From: Hylemonella sp. UBA2468
Lineage (GTDB): Bacteria; Pseudomonadota; Gammaproteobacteria; Burkholderiales; Burkholderiaceae_C
Assembly (NCBI GenBank): GCA_002342165.1
Contig: DDPM01000138.1
Span: forward strand, 1-7,645
Direction of reading: 5' to 3'
Length of the DNA stretch: 7,645 nt
The translations under genes were made by a program, and so were the position numbers. Shown here piece after piece: positions 1 through 6,410 of this stretch. Numbering within the stretch: the first letter of the stretch is position 1; each line of letters starts with the position of its first letter. The notes below the pieces were generated by a model that did not search any database, had not been told where the DNA came from, and saw only the letters and a program-made list of their open reading frames with translations.

Positions 1-1086
1 GGCGGCCGTGCTTGCGTCAATTTGGCTATGGTACGCGGCGGGCGGCACTTGGGCGACCGGGCTTACTTTCCCACGCATGTGGAAGATGCCACCCCCGCAC
101 AAGTGCTTGAAGCCTTTATTGCTCAGCACTATCTCGAGGTGCCGCCTGTGCCTACGCTGGTGTGCAGTGAACAGGTAGACCCGCACTTACTGCTACTCCT
201 CTCTGAGCAGTCGGGGCCTCATAAAGTTGGTTTCAAAGTGAGGGCTGTTTATCAACCCAAAGAGCAACGCCGAGTGTGGTTGGATATGGCGCAAACCAAT
301 GCCGCTTTGCAATTGGCTCGTTTGTTGTCTGAAGAAGGATCGCAACAGGCGCGTACCCGCGCTTTAGCGGAGGCCTTATCTTTGCCCCAAGACCGCTTGG
401 ACGATATGCGCATTGAGTGCTTTGACATTTCACACACCACGGGTGAAGCCACGCAGGCATCTTGTGTGGTGTTTCATCACCACAAAATGCAAAGCTCTGA
501 ATACCGCCGCTACAAAATTGAAGGCATCACTCCAGGTGACGACTACGCTGCAATGAAGCAGGTGCTGATGCGCCGTTATGGCCGCTGGGCGGAAGAGGCC
601 GCCGCATCTTCGGAGCCTGGCCCTAAATCCAACCGCCAGATGCCAGATTTGGTGCTGGTGGACGGTGGTAAGGGACAGGTGTCTATGGCCAAAACGGTGT
701 TTGAGCAATTGGGTTTGGACCTGCACTTGATCGTGGGGGTGGAGAAAGGCGAAGGCCGCGCGGTGGGGCTTGAAGAGCTTGTTTTTGCCGACGGGCGTGA
801 CAAAGTGTATCTGGGCAAAGACTCCGCTGCACTCATGTTGGTGGCTCAAATTAGGGACGAGGCGCACCGTTTTGCCATCACCGGTATGCGCGCCCAACGC
901 GCTAAAGTGCGCACGGGCAGCAGTAAGCTGGAGGATGTGGCAGGCATAGGACCTAAGCGCCGCGCCAAACTGCTGCAGCGTTTTGGGGGCTTGCGCGGTG
1001 TGACTTCAGCCAGCGTGGAAGATTTGATGTCGGTAGACGGCATTTCTCGTGAACTGGCAGACGCTATTTACAAAGCGCTGCGTTGA
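1..1086 (+). CDS. uvrC: UvrABC system protein C, C-terminal part (5'-truncated by window edge)
   Basis: This is the excinuclease subunit that makes the incisions on both sides of a DNA lesion in nucleotide excision repair, acting in the cytoplasm with UvrB. The reading frame is open from base 1, so the gene begins upstream; 361 residues are visible against about 610 in E. coli, so the GIY-YIG nuclease domain and the UvrB-binding UVR domain should lie outside. Visible are the RNase H-like endonuclease half and a C-terminal tandem helix-hairpin-helix. The likely acidic and histidine active-site positions are D142 in ECFDISH, D221 in [11 protein letters not shown]264 or D267 in FADGRDK, and H289 in RDEAHRFAI (numbered from base 1). 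The helix-hairpin-helix region is at about residues 305-361 ([13 protein letters not shown], then [13 protein letters not shown]). The stop TGA is at 1084-1086, and pgsA follows as in E. coli. In-frame TTG at 22 and ATG at 28 are internal codons, not starts. Confidence 0.97.
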   Translation, partial: GGRACVNLAMVRGGRHLGDRAYFPTHVEDATPAQVLEAFIAQHYLEVPPVPTLVCSEQVDPHLLLLLSEQSGPHKVGFKVRAVYQPKEQRRVWLDMAQTNAALQLARLLSEEGSQQARTRALAEALSLPQDRLDDMRIECFDISHTTGEATQASCVVFHHHKMQSSEYRRYKIEGITPGDDYAAMKQVLMRRYGRWAEEAAASSEPGPKSNRQMPDLVLVDGGKGQVSMAKTVFEQLGLDLHLIVGVEKGEGRAVGLEELVFADGRDKVYLGKDSAALMLVAQIRDEAHRFAITGMRAQRAKVRTGSSKLEDVAGIGPKRRAKLLQRFGGLRGVTSASVEDLMSVDGISRELADAIYKALR

Positions 1087-1140
1087 TATCAAAGCGTTTC
1101 GCTAGTGATAGAGCACCGGGTTGATGAAAGTCAAACGCTT
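1083..1140. repeat. Small inverted repeats between uvrC and pgsA
   Basis: A perfect 10-bp palindrome TTGATATCAA (1083-1092) overlaps the uvrC stop codon. A separate perfect 8-bp inverted repeat has arms AAGCGTTT (1092-1099) and AAACGCTT (1133-1140) with a 33-base loop. No T-run follows the second arm, so this is not an intrinsic terminator. It could form a weak mRNA structure in front of pgsA or be a chance occurrence; no function is claimed. Confidence 0.35.
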
Positions 1141-1164
1141 AAGCCTACGTGCCACAATGACCCT

Positions 1165-1731
1165 ATGTTTATGACCATTCCCACCCTGATGACTTGGACC
1201 CGTATTGTCGCGATTCCTTTGATCATTGGTGTGTTCTATTTGCCGTTGTCAGACGAAACCAAAAACCTGGTGGCTACGGTGTTGTTTGTGGTGTTTGCCC
1301 TGACGGACTGGTTAGACGGGTATTTGGCTCGCAAGCTGAATCAAACTTCAGCTTTTGGAGCTTTTTTAGACCCTGTGGCAGACAAGTTTTTGGTCTGTGC
1401 CAGCTTGTTGGTGTTGGTGCATTTGGGCCGTGCTGATGTGTTTGTGGCGCTCATCATTGTGGGCCGCGAAATTGCCATTTCTGCGTTAAGGGAGTGGATG
1501 GCGCAAATTGGGGCCTCACGCAGTGTGGCCGTGCACATGCTGGGTAAGCTTAAAACCACTTTTCAAATGGTGGCCATTCCCTTTCTTTTGTACAACAGCA
1601 CCCTGTTCGGCATGGTGGATACCCATCTCTGGGGCACAGTGTTGATTTGGATTGCCGCCGTTTTAACGGTGTGGTCCATGGTGTATTACTTGCGCAAAGC
1701 ACTTCCAGAAATTCGTGCACGGGTAGATTAG
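1165..1731 (+). CDS. pgsA: CDP-diacylglycerol--glycerol-3-phosphate 3-phosphatidyltransferase
   Basis: PgsA is an inner-membrane enzyme that joins CDP-diacylglycerol and sn-glycerol 3-phosphate to give phosphatidylglycerophosphate and CMP, the committed step to phosphatidylglycerol and cardiolipin. The CDP-alcohol phosphotransferase signature is complete: D48-x2-D51-G52-x2-A55-R56-x8-G65-x3-D69-x3-D73. The segments REIAISALREWMA (101-113) and GKLKTTFQM (127-135) are typical of PgsA rather than of other CDP-alcohol transferases. Several hydrophobic segments (about 12-27, 33-48, 75-100, 133-147 and 154-175) fit a polytopic protein. At 188 residues it is close to the 182 of E. coli. I chose ATG 1165 over an in-frame GTG at 1105 because MFMTIPTLMTWTRI matches the usual family N-terminus and the 20 extra residues look non-coding. 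No strong Shine-Dalgarno is visible. The gene is 78 bases after uvrC and probably in the same operon. Confidence 0.96.
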   Translation: MFMTIPTLMTWTRIVAIPLIIGVFYLPLSDETKNLVATVLFVVFALTDWLDGYLARKLNQTSAFGAFLDPVADKFLVCASLLVLVHLGRADVFVALIIVGREIAISALREWMAQIGASRSVAVHMLGKLKTTFQMVAIPFLLYNSTLFGMVDTHLWGTVLIWIAAVLTVWSMVYYLRKALPEIRARVD

Positions 1732-1732
1732 C

Positions 1733-2629
1733 TTGATCCTCTCACGTGAGGCCTGGTTCGTTCGGGCCATGCCTTGGTTGTTTGTGTTGATCTGGAGCAC
1801 AGGCTTTATTGTGGCCCGCTATGGCATGCCTTATGCGCCGCCCATGAAGTTTTTGGCCTACCGTTACCTCTTTTCTGTGCTGTGCTTGGGCGCTTGGGTC
1901 TGGCTTGCGCGGGTGGCTTGGCCCGCCACCAAAACGCAGTGGTGCCATATGGCACTGACCGGCGTGTTCATGCATGCGGGTTACTTGGGGGGCGTATGGA
2001 CTGCGGTTAAAGCGGGCATGGGGGCAGGCTTGATCGCCTTGATTGTGGGCTTGCAGCCCGTTCTCACGGCGTGGTGGTTGTCTTCTCAGGGTTCTCAGGT
2101 CAGCCGCCGTCAATGGCTGGGCTTGATACTGGGCTTGTCCGGATTGGTCATGGTGGTGGGGCATAAGTTGGAGGCCAGCACCGAGGTCAGTCTTTACACC
2201 TTAGGCTTTGGGCTGCTGGCACTTATGAGCATTACCCTAGGTACTCTTTATCAAAAACGTTGGCTGCAACCTTGCGACGTCCGATCTGCAGGCGTGATTC
2301 AGTTGGCCAGTGCGGGCCTGGTGACCTTGCCTTTGGCTCTGGTGGAGTCTGAACCCATGGCTTGGGATTTGATGTGGGGCGCCATGGTCTGGTCGGTCCT
2401 GGTCCTAACGATTGGGGGCAGTTCATTGCTGTACATGCTGCTTCAGCGGGGGGCGGCCACTCAGGTTACCAGTTTGCTTTTCTTGGTACCCCCTACCACC
2501 GCAGTGATGGCTTGGGTGCTTTTTGATGAGCCCTTACATGCCCTGACGTTAGTAGGCATTGCAGTCACCGCCTTAGGCGTGAGTTTGGTAGTGCAGCAAG
2601 CGCACATGCGAGAGGAAAAAAAACTGTGA
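1733..2629 (+). CDS. DMT superfamily (EamA-type) transporter, substrate unknown
   Basis: This is a drug/metabolite transporter-type inner-membrane protein of 298 residues with about ten hydrophobic helices (near 13-29, 42-59, 73-91, 97-115, 127-143, 155-173, 185-204, 211-237, 245-264 and 269-287). These form two EamA repeats of five helices each. Family hallmarks are LFVLIWSTGFIVARYG at the first helix and LVPPTTAVMAWVLFDEPL in helix 9 of the second repeat. Members export amino acids, purines, polyamines or other metabolites; nothing here identifies the cargo. The start is uncertain: TTG 1733 begins one base after the pgsA stop and suggests translational coupling, while ATG 1769 would give 286 residues and still keep helix 1. 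Neither has a clear ribosome binding site. The C-terminus is short and charged (MREEKKL), as expected for a cytoplasmic tail. Confidence 0.9.
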   Translation: MILSREAWFVRAMPWLFVLIWSTGFIVARYGMPYAPPMKFLAYRYLFSVLCLGAWVWLARVAWPATKTQWCHMALTGVFMHAGYLGGVWTAVKAGMGAGLIALIVGLQPVLTAWWLSSQGSQVSRRQWLGLILGLSGLVMVVGHKLEASTEVSLYTLGFGLLALMSITLGTLYQKRWLQPCDVRSAGVIQLASAGLVTLPLALVESEPMAWDLMWGAMVWSVLVLTIGGSSLLYMLLQRGAATQVTSLLFLVPPTTAVMAWVLFDEPLHALTLVGIAVTALGVSLVVQQAHMREEKKL

Positions 2630-2660
2630 ATTCGGGTTAAGCCCAATATCAATGGGGGTT

Positions 2661-2690
2661 TTGACGACTAGAATCAACCCTCCATTCATA
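2661..2690 (+). promoter_or_regulatory. Candidate sigma70-type promoter for the HU gene
   Basis: In the 135-base gap between the transporter and HU genes, TTGACG (2661-2666) matches the -35 consensus at five of six positions. A weak -10 candidate, TTCATA (2685-2690), follows after an 18-base spacer (ATTCAT at 17 bases is an alternative). Transcription from here would give a leader of about 65-70 bases before the GTG start. The -10 match is poor, so this is tentative; the rest of the gap shows no other clear signal. Confidence 0.35.
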
Positions 2691-2764
2691 CAGGTGGACA
2701 CATTTTTGTATGGGCCAAGACCATGCTGTGTATTTCTTAAATTTGATTAATCCAAGGGGATTTT

Positions 2765-3037
2765 GTGAATAAAACCGAACTAGTCGAACACATCGCGAAA
2801 CAAGCAGACATTTCTAAAGCAGCAGCATCACGCTCACTTGAAGCCATCATTGGTGCTGTGCGCACCACCCTCAAAAAGGGCGGTACCGTGGCTTTGGTGG
2901 GCTTTGGCACCTTCGCAGTCACCAAGCGTGCTGCGCGTACCGGCCGAAACCCACGCACGGGCGCTGCCATTAAAATCAAGTCTGCCAAGGTTCCAAAGTT
3001 CCGTCCAGGCAAGGCGCTTAAAGACGCTTTGAACTGA
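2765..3037 (+). CDS. hupB: DNA-binding protein HU (HupB-like)
   Basis: HU is a small dimeric nucleoid protein that bends and compacts DNA without strong sequence preference. The 90-residue product has the standard family length, the N-terminal helical dimerisation part (about 1-45), the signature [21 protein letters not shown] region at about 46-66, and the arm motif R61-N62-P63 whose proline intercalates between base pairs. It ends with [15 protein letters not shown], the usual C-terminal helix. The start is GTG 2765, preceded by a good ribosome binding site AAGGGGA at 2754-2760 four bases upstream; no ATG fits. tRNA-Val begins 12 bases after the stop, so the two are probably on one transcript ended by the hairpin at 3131-3156. 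ppiD downstream mirrors the hupB-ppiD order of E. coli, which supports hupB rather than hupA or an IHF subunit. Confidence 0.96.
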   Translation: MNKTELVEHIAKQADISKAAASRSLEAIIGAVRTTLKKGGTVALVGFGTFAVTKRAARTGRNPRTGAAIKIKSAKVPKFRPGKALKDALN

Positions 3038-3049
3038 TCGTTTCAGGTG

Positions 3050-3125
3050 GGGTGATTAGCTCAGTTGGTAGAGCGGCGCCCTTACAAGGCGTAGGTCGGC
3101 GGTTCGAGCCCGTCATCACCCACCA
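3050..3125 (+). tRNA. tRNA-Val (anticodon UAC)
   Basis: A full 76-base cloverleaf can be folded by eye. The acceptor stem is GGGTGAT (3050-3056) with ATCACCC (3115-3121), followed by discriminator A and an encoded CCA (3123-3125). The D stem is GCTC/GAGC (3059-3062 and 3071-3074). The anticodon stem is GCGCC/GGCGT around loop CTTACAA, giving anticodon TAC at 3083-3085. The T stem is GGCGG/CCGTC around TTCGAGC. All stems pair with only G-U wobbles (G3076-U3092 and G3099-U3113). UAC reads valine GUA/GUG codons. The gene is tucked between hupB and ppiD. Confidence 0.97.
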
Positions 3126-3130
3126 CAGAT

Positions 3131-3156
3131 AAGGCGAACACCGGTTCGCCTTTTTT
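3131..3156 (+). terminator. Rho-independent terminator after hupB-tRNA-Val
   Basis: A perfect 9-bp stem AAGGCGAAC (3131-3139) / GTTCGCCTT (3144-3152) with a four-base loop ACCG is followed by further T residues, giving a run of six T from 3151 to 3156. It sits 6 bases after the tRNA CCA end and 26 bases before the ppiD start codon. Confidence 0.9.
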
Positions 3157-3182
3157 ATTGCTTGTAATTAGGAGATGGATGC

Positions 3183-5087
3183 ATGTTTGATTTTGTACGC
3201 AACCACAGCAAGTTGATGATGATTTTGTTGTTTGCGCTGATCATTCCCTCCTTTGTTTTGTTTGGCATAGATGGTTACAGCAAATTCACCGACAAGGGGC
3301 AAGTGGTGGCCACGGTGGATGGTCAGACCATTACCCTAGCCGAATGGGACGCGGCCCACCGCGCTGAGACCGATCGCCTTCGGGCTTCTATGCCGGGCAT
3401 TGATGCCAAAGTATTTGACGCGCCTGAAACCCGTCAAATCACGCTAGACCGCATGATTCGGGACCGTGTGTTGGTCAGCTCGGTAAGGACTGCGCATGTG
3501 GTCATTTCAGATACCCGATTGGCTCGCGAATTGGCACAAAGCCCGTTGGTGGCTTCTTTACGTAAACCGGATGGCTCTATGGATATGGAGCGTTATAAGC
3601 AGTTGTTGGGCAGCCAAGGCATGACGCCTGAGAGCTTTGAGGCCCGTATGCGCCAAGACATGGCCATGCGCCAAGTAGAAGCAGGCTTGAGCCAAACCGG
3701 TTTTGCATCTAAGGCCTCTGCCGCGCTCATATCGCAAGCTTTTTATCAGCGCCGCGAGGTGCAGTTGATTAGGTTTGAGCCCAAAGACTTTGCCAACAAA
3801 GTGAACGTCACTGACTCAGATTTGGAAACGTATTACCAAGCCCACCAAAGCGCCTACAGCTTGCCTGAGCAAGCGCAGGTGGAGTATGTGGTGCTTGATT
3901 TAGAGGCCGTTAAAAAAGCCATCGTATTGCCTGAAGCAGACGTTAAGAGCTATTACGACCAAAACGTAGACCGGCTCAGCGGTACCGAAGAGCGCCGCGC
4001 CAGCCATATTTTGATCACATCACCCAAAGACGCCAGCGAGGCCGACCGGGCTAAAGCACGATCCAAAGCTGAAGATGTGCTTGCCCAGCTTAAAAAAACC
4101 CCCGTCTCATTTGCAGAATTGGCCCGTCAATACTCGCAAGACCCAGGCTCTGCCAAAAATGGCGGCGACTTGAACTTTTTTGCCCGAGGCACTATGACCA
4201 AGCCGTTTGAAGATGCTGCTTTTACCCTTAAAAAAGATGAGCTGAGCGAGGTGGTGGAGTCTGACTTTGGCTACCACATCATCAAAGTGACCGACTTAAA
4301 AGTGCCCAAACGTAAAAGCTTTGAAGAATTGCGTGCCTCTATCGAGACTGACCTCAAAAACCAAATGGCGCGCGCTAAATTTGCCGAAACCGCCGAAGCC
4401 TTTACCAACGGGGTTTATGAGCAATCAGACAGCCTCAAGCCGGTGGCAGACAAATTCAAGCTCATCATTCAAAAGGCCAATGGGGTCACACCCCAAGCGC
4501 CACAGGGCATCCGTGGACCCTTGGCTAACCCCAAGCTCTTGGCCGCTTTGTTTTCAGAAGACGTGCTGCGCAACAAACGCAATACCGAAGCGGTAGAAGT
4601 GGGCCCCAGCCAGTTGGTGGCGGCCCGCGTGTTGGATTACCAGGCTTCTAAAGTGCAGCCACTTGCCGAAGTGCGCGCCACAGTGCGGGCTGCCTTGGTA
4701 GCCGAAAAATCTGCTGAATTGGCCCAACAAGAAGGCCAAAAGCAACTTGCAGCTTTGGCAGTCCAACCCCAAGATGCCAAGTGGCCCGCTGCCATAACGG
4801 TGTCGCGTGACCAACAACAGGCCCTAGACCCCAAGGTCAGCGACGCGGTACTGCGTTCAGATGCCGCCAGGTTGCCCAAGGTGGTAGGCGTGGACTTAGG
4901 TGGCCAAGGCTATGTGATTGCGCGCGTCTTGCGTATTGTGGACAGGGCACCGTCTAGCCCTGAACAGGCCAAGCTAGAACAAGCGCAAATTGCCCAATGG
5001 TGGTCACAAGCCGAGAAAGATGCCCACTTTGCAGCCTTAAAGGCCCAATTTAAGGTCAGCAAGAAGGCTGCGATGCCTACGCCCTAA
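3183..5087 (+). CDS. ppiD: Periplasmic chaperone / peptidyl-prolyl isomerase PpiD
   Basis: PpiD is an inner-membrane-anchored periplasmic foldase near the Sec translocon that helps newly exported proteins fold. The 634-residue product (E. coli 623) has a short cytoplasmic N-terminus ([10 protein letters not shown]), one membrane helix at about 11-28, a SurA_N-like chaperone region at about 40-220, a parvulin domain at about 270-371, and a second long chaperone region to the end. The parvulin domain looks catalytically complete: H275 in RRASHIL, D320 at the Cys/Asp position in YSQDPGSA, M338 and F342 in GTMTKPFE, and H365 in FGYHIIK. ATG 3183 has a good ribosome binding site, AGGAG at 3170-3174. 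A strong terminator lies just upstream, so the source of its transcript is unclear. tRNA-His follows 21 bases after the stop. Confidence 0.96.
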   Translation: MFDFVRNHSKLMMILLFALIIPSFVLFGIDGYSKFTDKGQVVATVDGQTITLAEWDAAHRAETDRLRASMPGIDAKVFDAPETRQITLDRMIRDRVLVSSVRTAHVVISDTRLARELAQSPLVASLRKPDGSMDMERYKQLLGSQGMTPESFEARMRQDMAMRQVEAGLSQTGFASKASAALISQAFYQRREVQLIRFEPKDFANKVNVTDSDLETYYQAHQSAYSLPEQAQVEYVVLDLEAVKKAIVLPEADVKSYYDQNVDRLSGTEERRASHILITSPKDASEADRAKARSKAEDVLAQLKKTPVSFAELARQYSQDPGSAKNGGDLNFFARGTMTKPFEDAAFTLKKDELSEVVESDFGYHIIKVTDLKVPKRKSFEELRASIETDLKNQMARAKFAETAEAFTNGVYEQSDSLKPVADKFKLIIQKANGVTPQAPQGIRGPLANPKLLAALFSEDVLRNKRNTEAVEVGPSQLVAARVLDYQASKVQPLAEVRATVRAALVAEKSAELAQQEGQKQLAALAVQPQDAKWPAAITVSRDQQQALDPKVSDAVLRSDAARLPKVVGVDLGGQGYVIARVLRIVDRAPSSPEQAKLEQAQIAQWWSQAEKDAHFAALKAQFKVSKKAAMPTP

Positions 5088-5091
5088 CGGT

Positions 5092-5097
5092 TACAAT
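5092..5097 (+). promoter_or_regulatory. Candidate -10 box for tRNA-His
   Basis: TACAAT matches the sigma70 -10 consensus TATAAT at five of six positions. It lies 11 bases before the tRNA-His G-1 residue, so transcription would start about 4-5 bases ahead of the mature 5' end, a common arrangement for tRNA promoters. No convincing -35 box is seen inside the end of ppiD, so co-transcription with ppiD is equally possible. Confidence 0.3.
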
Positions 5098-5108
5098 TTA
5101 TCTCCTAC

Positions 5109-5185
5109 GGTGGCTGTAGCTCAGTTGGTAGAGTCCAGGATTGTGATTCCTGTTGTCGTGGGTTCGAGTCCCATCAGCCACCCCA
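5109..5185 (+). tRNA. tRNA-His (anticodon GUG)
   Basis: A complete cloverleaf is visible. The acceptor stem is GTGGCTG (5110-5116) with CAGCCAC (5175-5181). An extra encoded G at 5109 (position -1) faces C73 at 5182, the identity element special to histidine tRNA. CCA is encoded at 5183-5185. The anticodon stem CAGGA/TCCTG closes loop TTGTGAT, giving anticodon GTG at 5143-5145. The D arm is GCTC-AGTTGGTA-GAGT and the T loop is TTCGAGT. The total is 77 bases including G-1. It lies at the end of the housekeeping + strand block and converges with the Bug-type gene. Confidence 0.97.
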
Positions 5186-5193
5186 ATATTCAT

Positions 5194-5232
5194 ACGCCTT
5201 AGTGACCTTTTGGTTTCTAGGGCGTTTTGTTT
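5194..5232 (+). terminator. Hairpin terminator after ppiD/tRNA-His
   Basis: ACGCCTTAG (5194-5202) pairs with CTAGGGCGT (5217-5225) over nine base pairs including one G-U wobble. Inside the loop an additional ACC-TTTT-GGT mini-stem (5205-5214) can stack across a 2x2 internal loop. The sequence TTTTGTTTAT (5225 onward) follows on the + strand. On the - strand the wobble becomes a C-A mismatch and no T-run follows, so the + direction is favoured, although the hairpin could also slow transcripts of the convergent gene. Confidence 0.75.
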
Positions 5233-5241
5233 ATGGGTTCC

Positions 5242-6237
5242 CTAAGGCTTACCCTTAATCACTGAAGTGGCCGATGACCACTTGTCCACTTCTGCGGCAA
5301 CGTAGCTGGTGAACCTAGCGGCGTCCCAGTCTTGGGTTTCCATGTTTTCTAGGGCCAGTTGCTTTTGAACGGTGGGGGTCTTCATGCCTTTGCGTACCTC
5401 TTGGTTGATTTTTTGTACCAGGTCAGCAGGCATGCCAGGTGGGCCGGACAATGAAAACCAAGTGGTGGAGGTAAGTTCAGGGTAACCCAGTTCTGCAAAG
5501 GTGGGGATATCAGGGTTGTCCGTGACGCGTTTGCTGGATGTGGTCGCTAGTCCGCGCAACTTACCGGAGGTGATGTGTGCATTCGCTGACGAATACGTCA
5601 TTACCGCCGCCGGAATTTGCCCGCTGATCAGATCGGCCACGGCGGGGCCTGCACCTTTGTAGCTGATGTGGGTTTGCTCAAACTTGGCCTTGCGCGAAAA
5701 CAGCTCGCCCACAATGTGCCCATGTGTGCCTTGGCCTGGTGACCCCCAGCTCAATCCGCCTTTGGTGTTTTGCGCGTAAGCAATAAATTCCTGCACGTTT
5801 TTAACGGGCACTGCGGCATTGACAGCCAGCACCAAGGGAGGTCCAGCCAGCATGGCAATGTGGGTGAAGTCGGTCATAGGGTTGTAAACCTTGTTTTCGG
5901 TGGGTGCGATCACGTGAGAGGCAATGCCCGACACCACCAGGGTGTAGCCATCTGGTGCAGATTTGGACACCTGCGAAGAGCCAACGGTGCCGCCGCCGCC
6001 AGCGCGGTTTTCCACCACAAAGCTTTGTTTGAGTGCCAATTGCAGTTGCTGAGCAATGGCGCGCCCTAGGGTGTCTGATGAGCCTCCGGGTGCAAAGGGC
6101 ACCACGATGCGCACGGGCTTGCTGGGCCAGTCGGCTGTTGCTGTGCTTTGAGCCCATGTAATGCTGGCAGCCGAAAGGCTGAGGAGCAGGGTTCCGAGGA
6201 GCGTAATCCGTTTAAAGGCGAATGGAAGTGAGGTCAT
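5242..6237 (-). CDS. Bug/TctC-family tripartite tricarboxylate transporter substrate-binding protein
   Basis: This is a periplasmic solute-binding protein of the Bug (Bordetella uptake gene)/TctC family, which captures carboxylated compounds for a TctAB-type membrane transporter. The product is 331 residues, the usual size. A signal peptide is clear: MTSLPFAFKR, a hydrophobic core at about 11-25, and a likely cut after TWA (residue 29). The mature protein shows family landmarks: WPSKPVRIVVPFAPGGSSD (37-55) at the ligand-binding loop, VENRAGGGGTVGSSQVSKS (75-93), APDGYTL (94-100), SYKGAGPAVADLISGQI (192-208) and the FSLSGPPGMP region (261-270). I prefer ATG 6237 over GTG 6276 because it places the signal peptide at the N-terminus; neither has a strong ribosome binding site. 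No tctA or tctB is present in the window, so the membrane partner is encoded elsewhere or beyond it. Its ligand cannot be read from sequence; the divergent Rieske oxygenase suggests an aromatic acid, as for TphC in terephthalate uptake. Confidence 0.93.
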   Translation of the reverse strand: MTSLPFAFKRITLLGTLLLSLSAASITWAQSTATADWPSKPVRIVVPFAPGGSSDTLGRAIAQQLQLALKQSFVVENRAGGGGTVGSSQVSKSAPDGYTLVVSGIASHVIAPTENKVYNPMTDFTHIAMLAGPPLVLAVNAAVPVKNVQEFIAYAQNTKGGLSWGSPGQGTHGHIVGELFSRKAKFEQTHISYKGAGPAVADLISGQIPAAVMTYSSANAHITSGKLRGLATTSSKRVTDNPDIPTFAELGYPELTSTTWFSLSGPPGMPADLVQKINQEVRKGMKTPTVQKQLALENMETQDWDAARFTSYVAAEVDKWSSATSVIKGKP

Positions 6238-6410
6238 GAAAGTTAAGGTTAAAAAATACGAAGCAAAAGGTCTCACGAAACCTAAAGCTTTAAATTATCG
6301 ATGCTATGATAAATTCCACATAAGAGAAATATGTTCTTTTATGTGGAACAAATGCGTTTCAGTGTAAGTTTTAGCACCAAGCTCCAACCCTTATTCACTC
6401 GGACCCAGAC
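6238..6410. promoter_or_regulatory. Divergent AT-rich intergenic region with back-to-back -10 candidates
   Basis: The 173 bases between the two divergent start codons are clearly more AT-rich than the flanking genes. On the - strand, GATAAT (complement of 6294-6299) is a good -10 candidate for the Bug-type gene, giving a leader of about 50 bases; its -35 position would fall inside the inverted repeat at 6314-6348. On the + strand, TATGAT (6305-6310) is a -10 candidate for the Rieske gene, with a start point near 6317 at the edge of the same repeat. Neither has a good -35 box, which is usual for activator-dependent promoters. The short repeat TTATC (6295-6299)/GATAA (6308-6312) links the two -10 candidates. 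Confidence 0.4.
6314..6348. repeat. 35-bp near-perfect inverted repeat, probable operator
   Basis: The left arm TTCCACATAAGAGAA (6314-6328) and right arm TTCTTTTATGTGGAA (6334-6348) are reverse complements at 14 of 15 positions around a five-base centre ATATG; the outer ten bases match perfectly. No T-run follows on either side, so a terminator is unlikely. Its place between two divergent genes and over their candidate promoters suits a dimeric or tetrameric regulator that controls both. The TTCC...GGAA ends resemble operators reported for IclR-family regulators, but assigning the family is inference. Confidence 0.7.

Noticed and set aside
430..897. Long reading frame on the - strand inside uvrC
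   Set aside because: It is antisense to well-conserved UvrC sequence containing the catalytic motifs, and its translation resembles no family.
1105..1164. GTG 1105 as an upstream start for pgsA
   Set aside because: It would add 20 residues unlike any PgsA N-terminus, while ATG 1165 matches the family start.
1742..2164. - strand reading frame of 140 codons inside the DMT transporter gene
   Set aside because: The + strand frame shows ten hydrophobic helices and EamA motifs; the antisense translation is low-complexity and rich in His, Pro and Gln.
5109..5241. An attachment-site duplication of the tRNA-His 3' end
   Set aside because: I found no second copy of the tRNA 3' sequence inside the window; only a search of downstream sequence could decide it.
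6314..6348. The inverted repeat as a rho-independent terminator
   Set aside because: It lies upstream of both genes rather than after one, and no T-run follows the stem on either strand.
6236..6367. Small lysine-rich + strand reading frame of 43 codons starting at an ATG that overlaps the Bug-type start codon on the other strand, with GAGG just before it
   Set aside because: It lies across the divergent promoter region and the inverted repeat. The GAGG is only two bases from the ATG, and the composition reflects AT-rich DNA rather than a protein family. It could be a leader peptide but nothing supports that.
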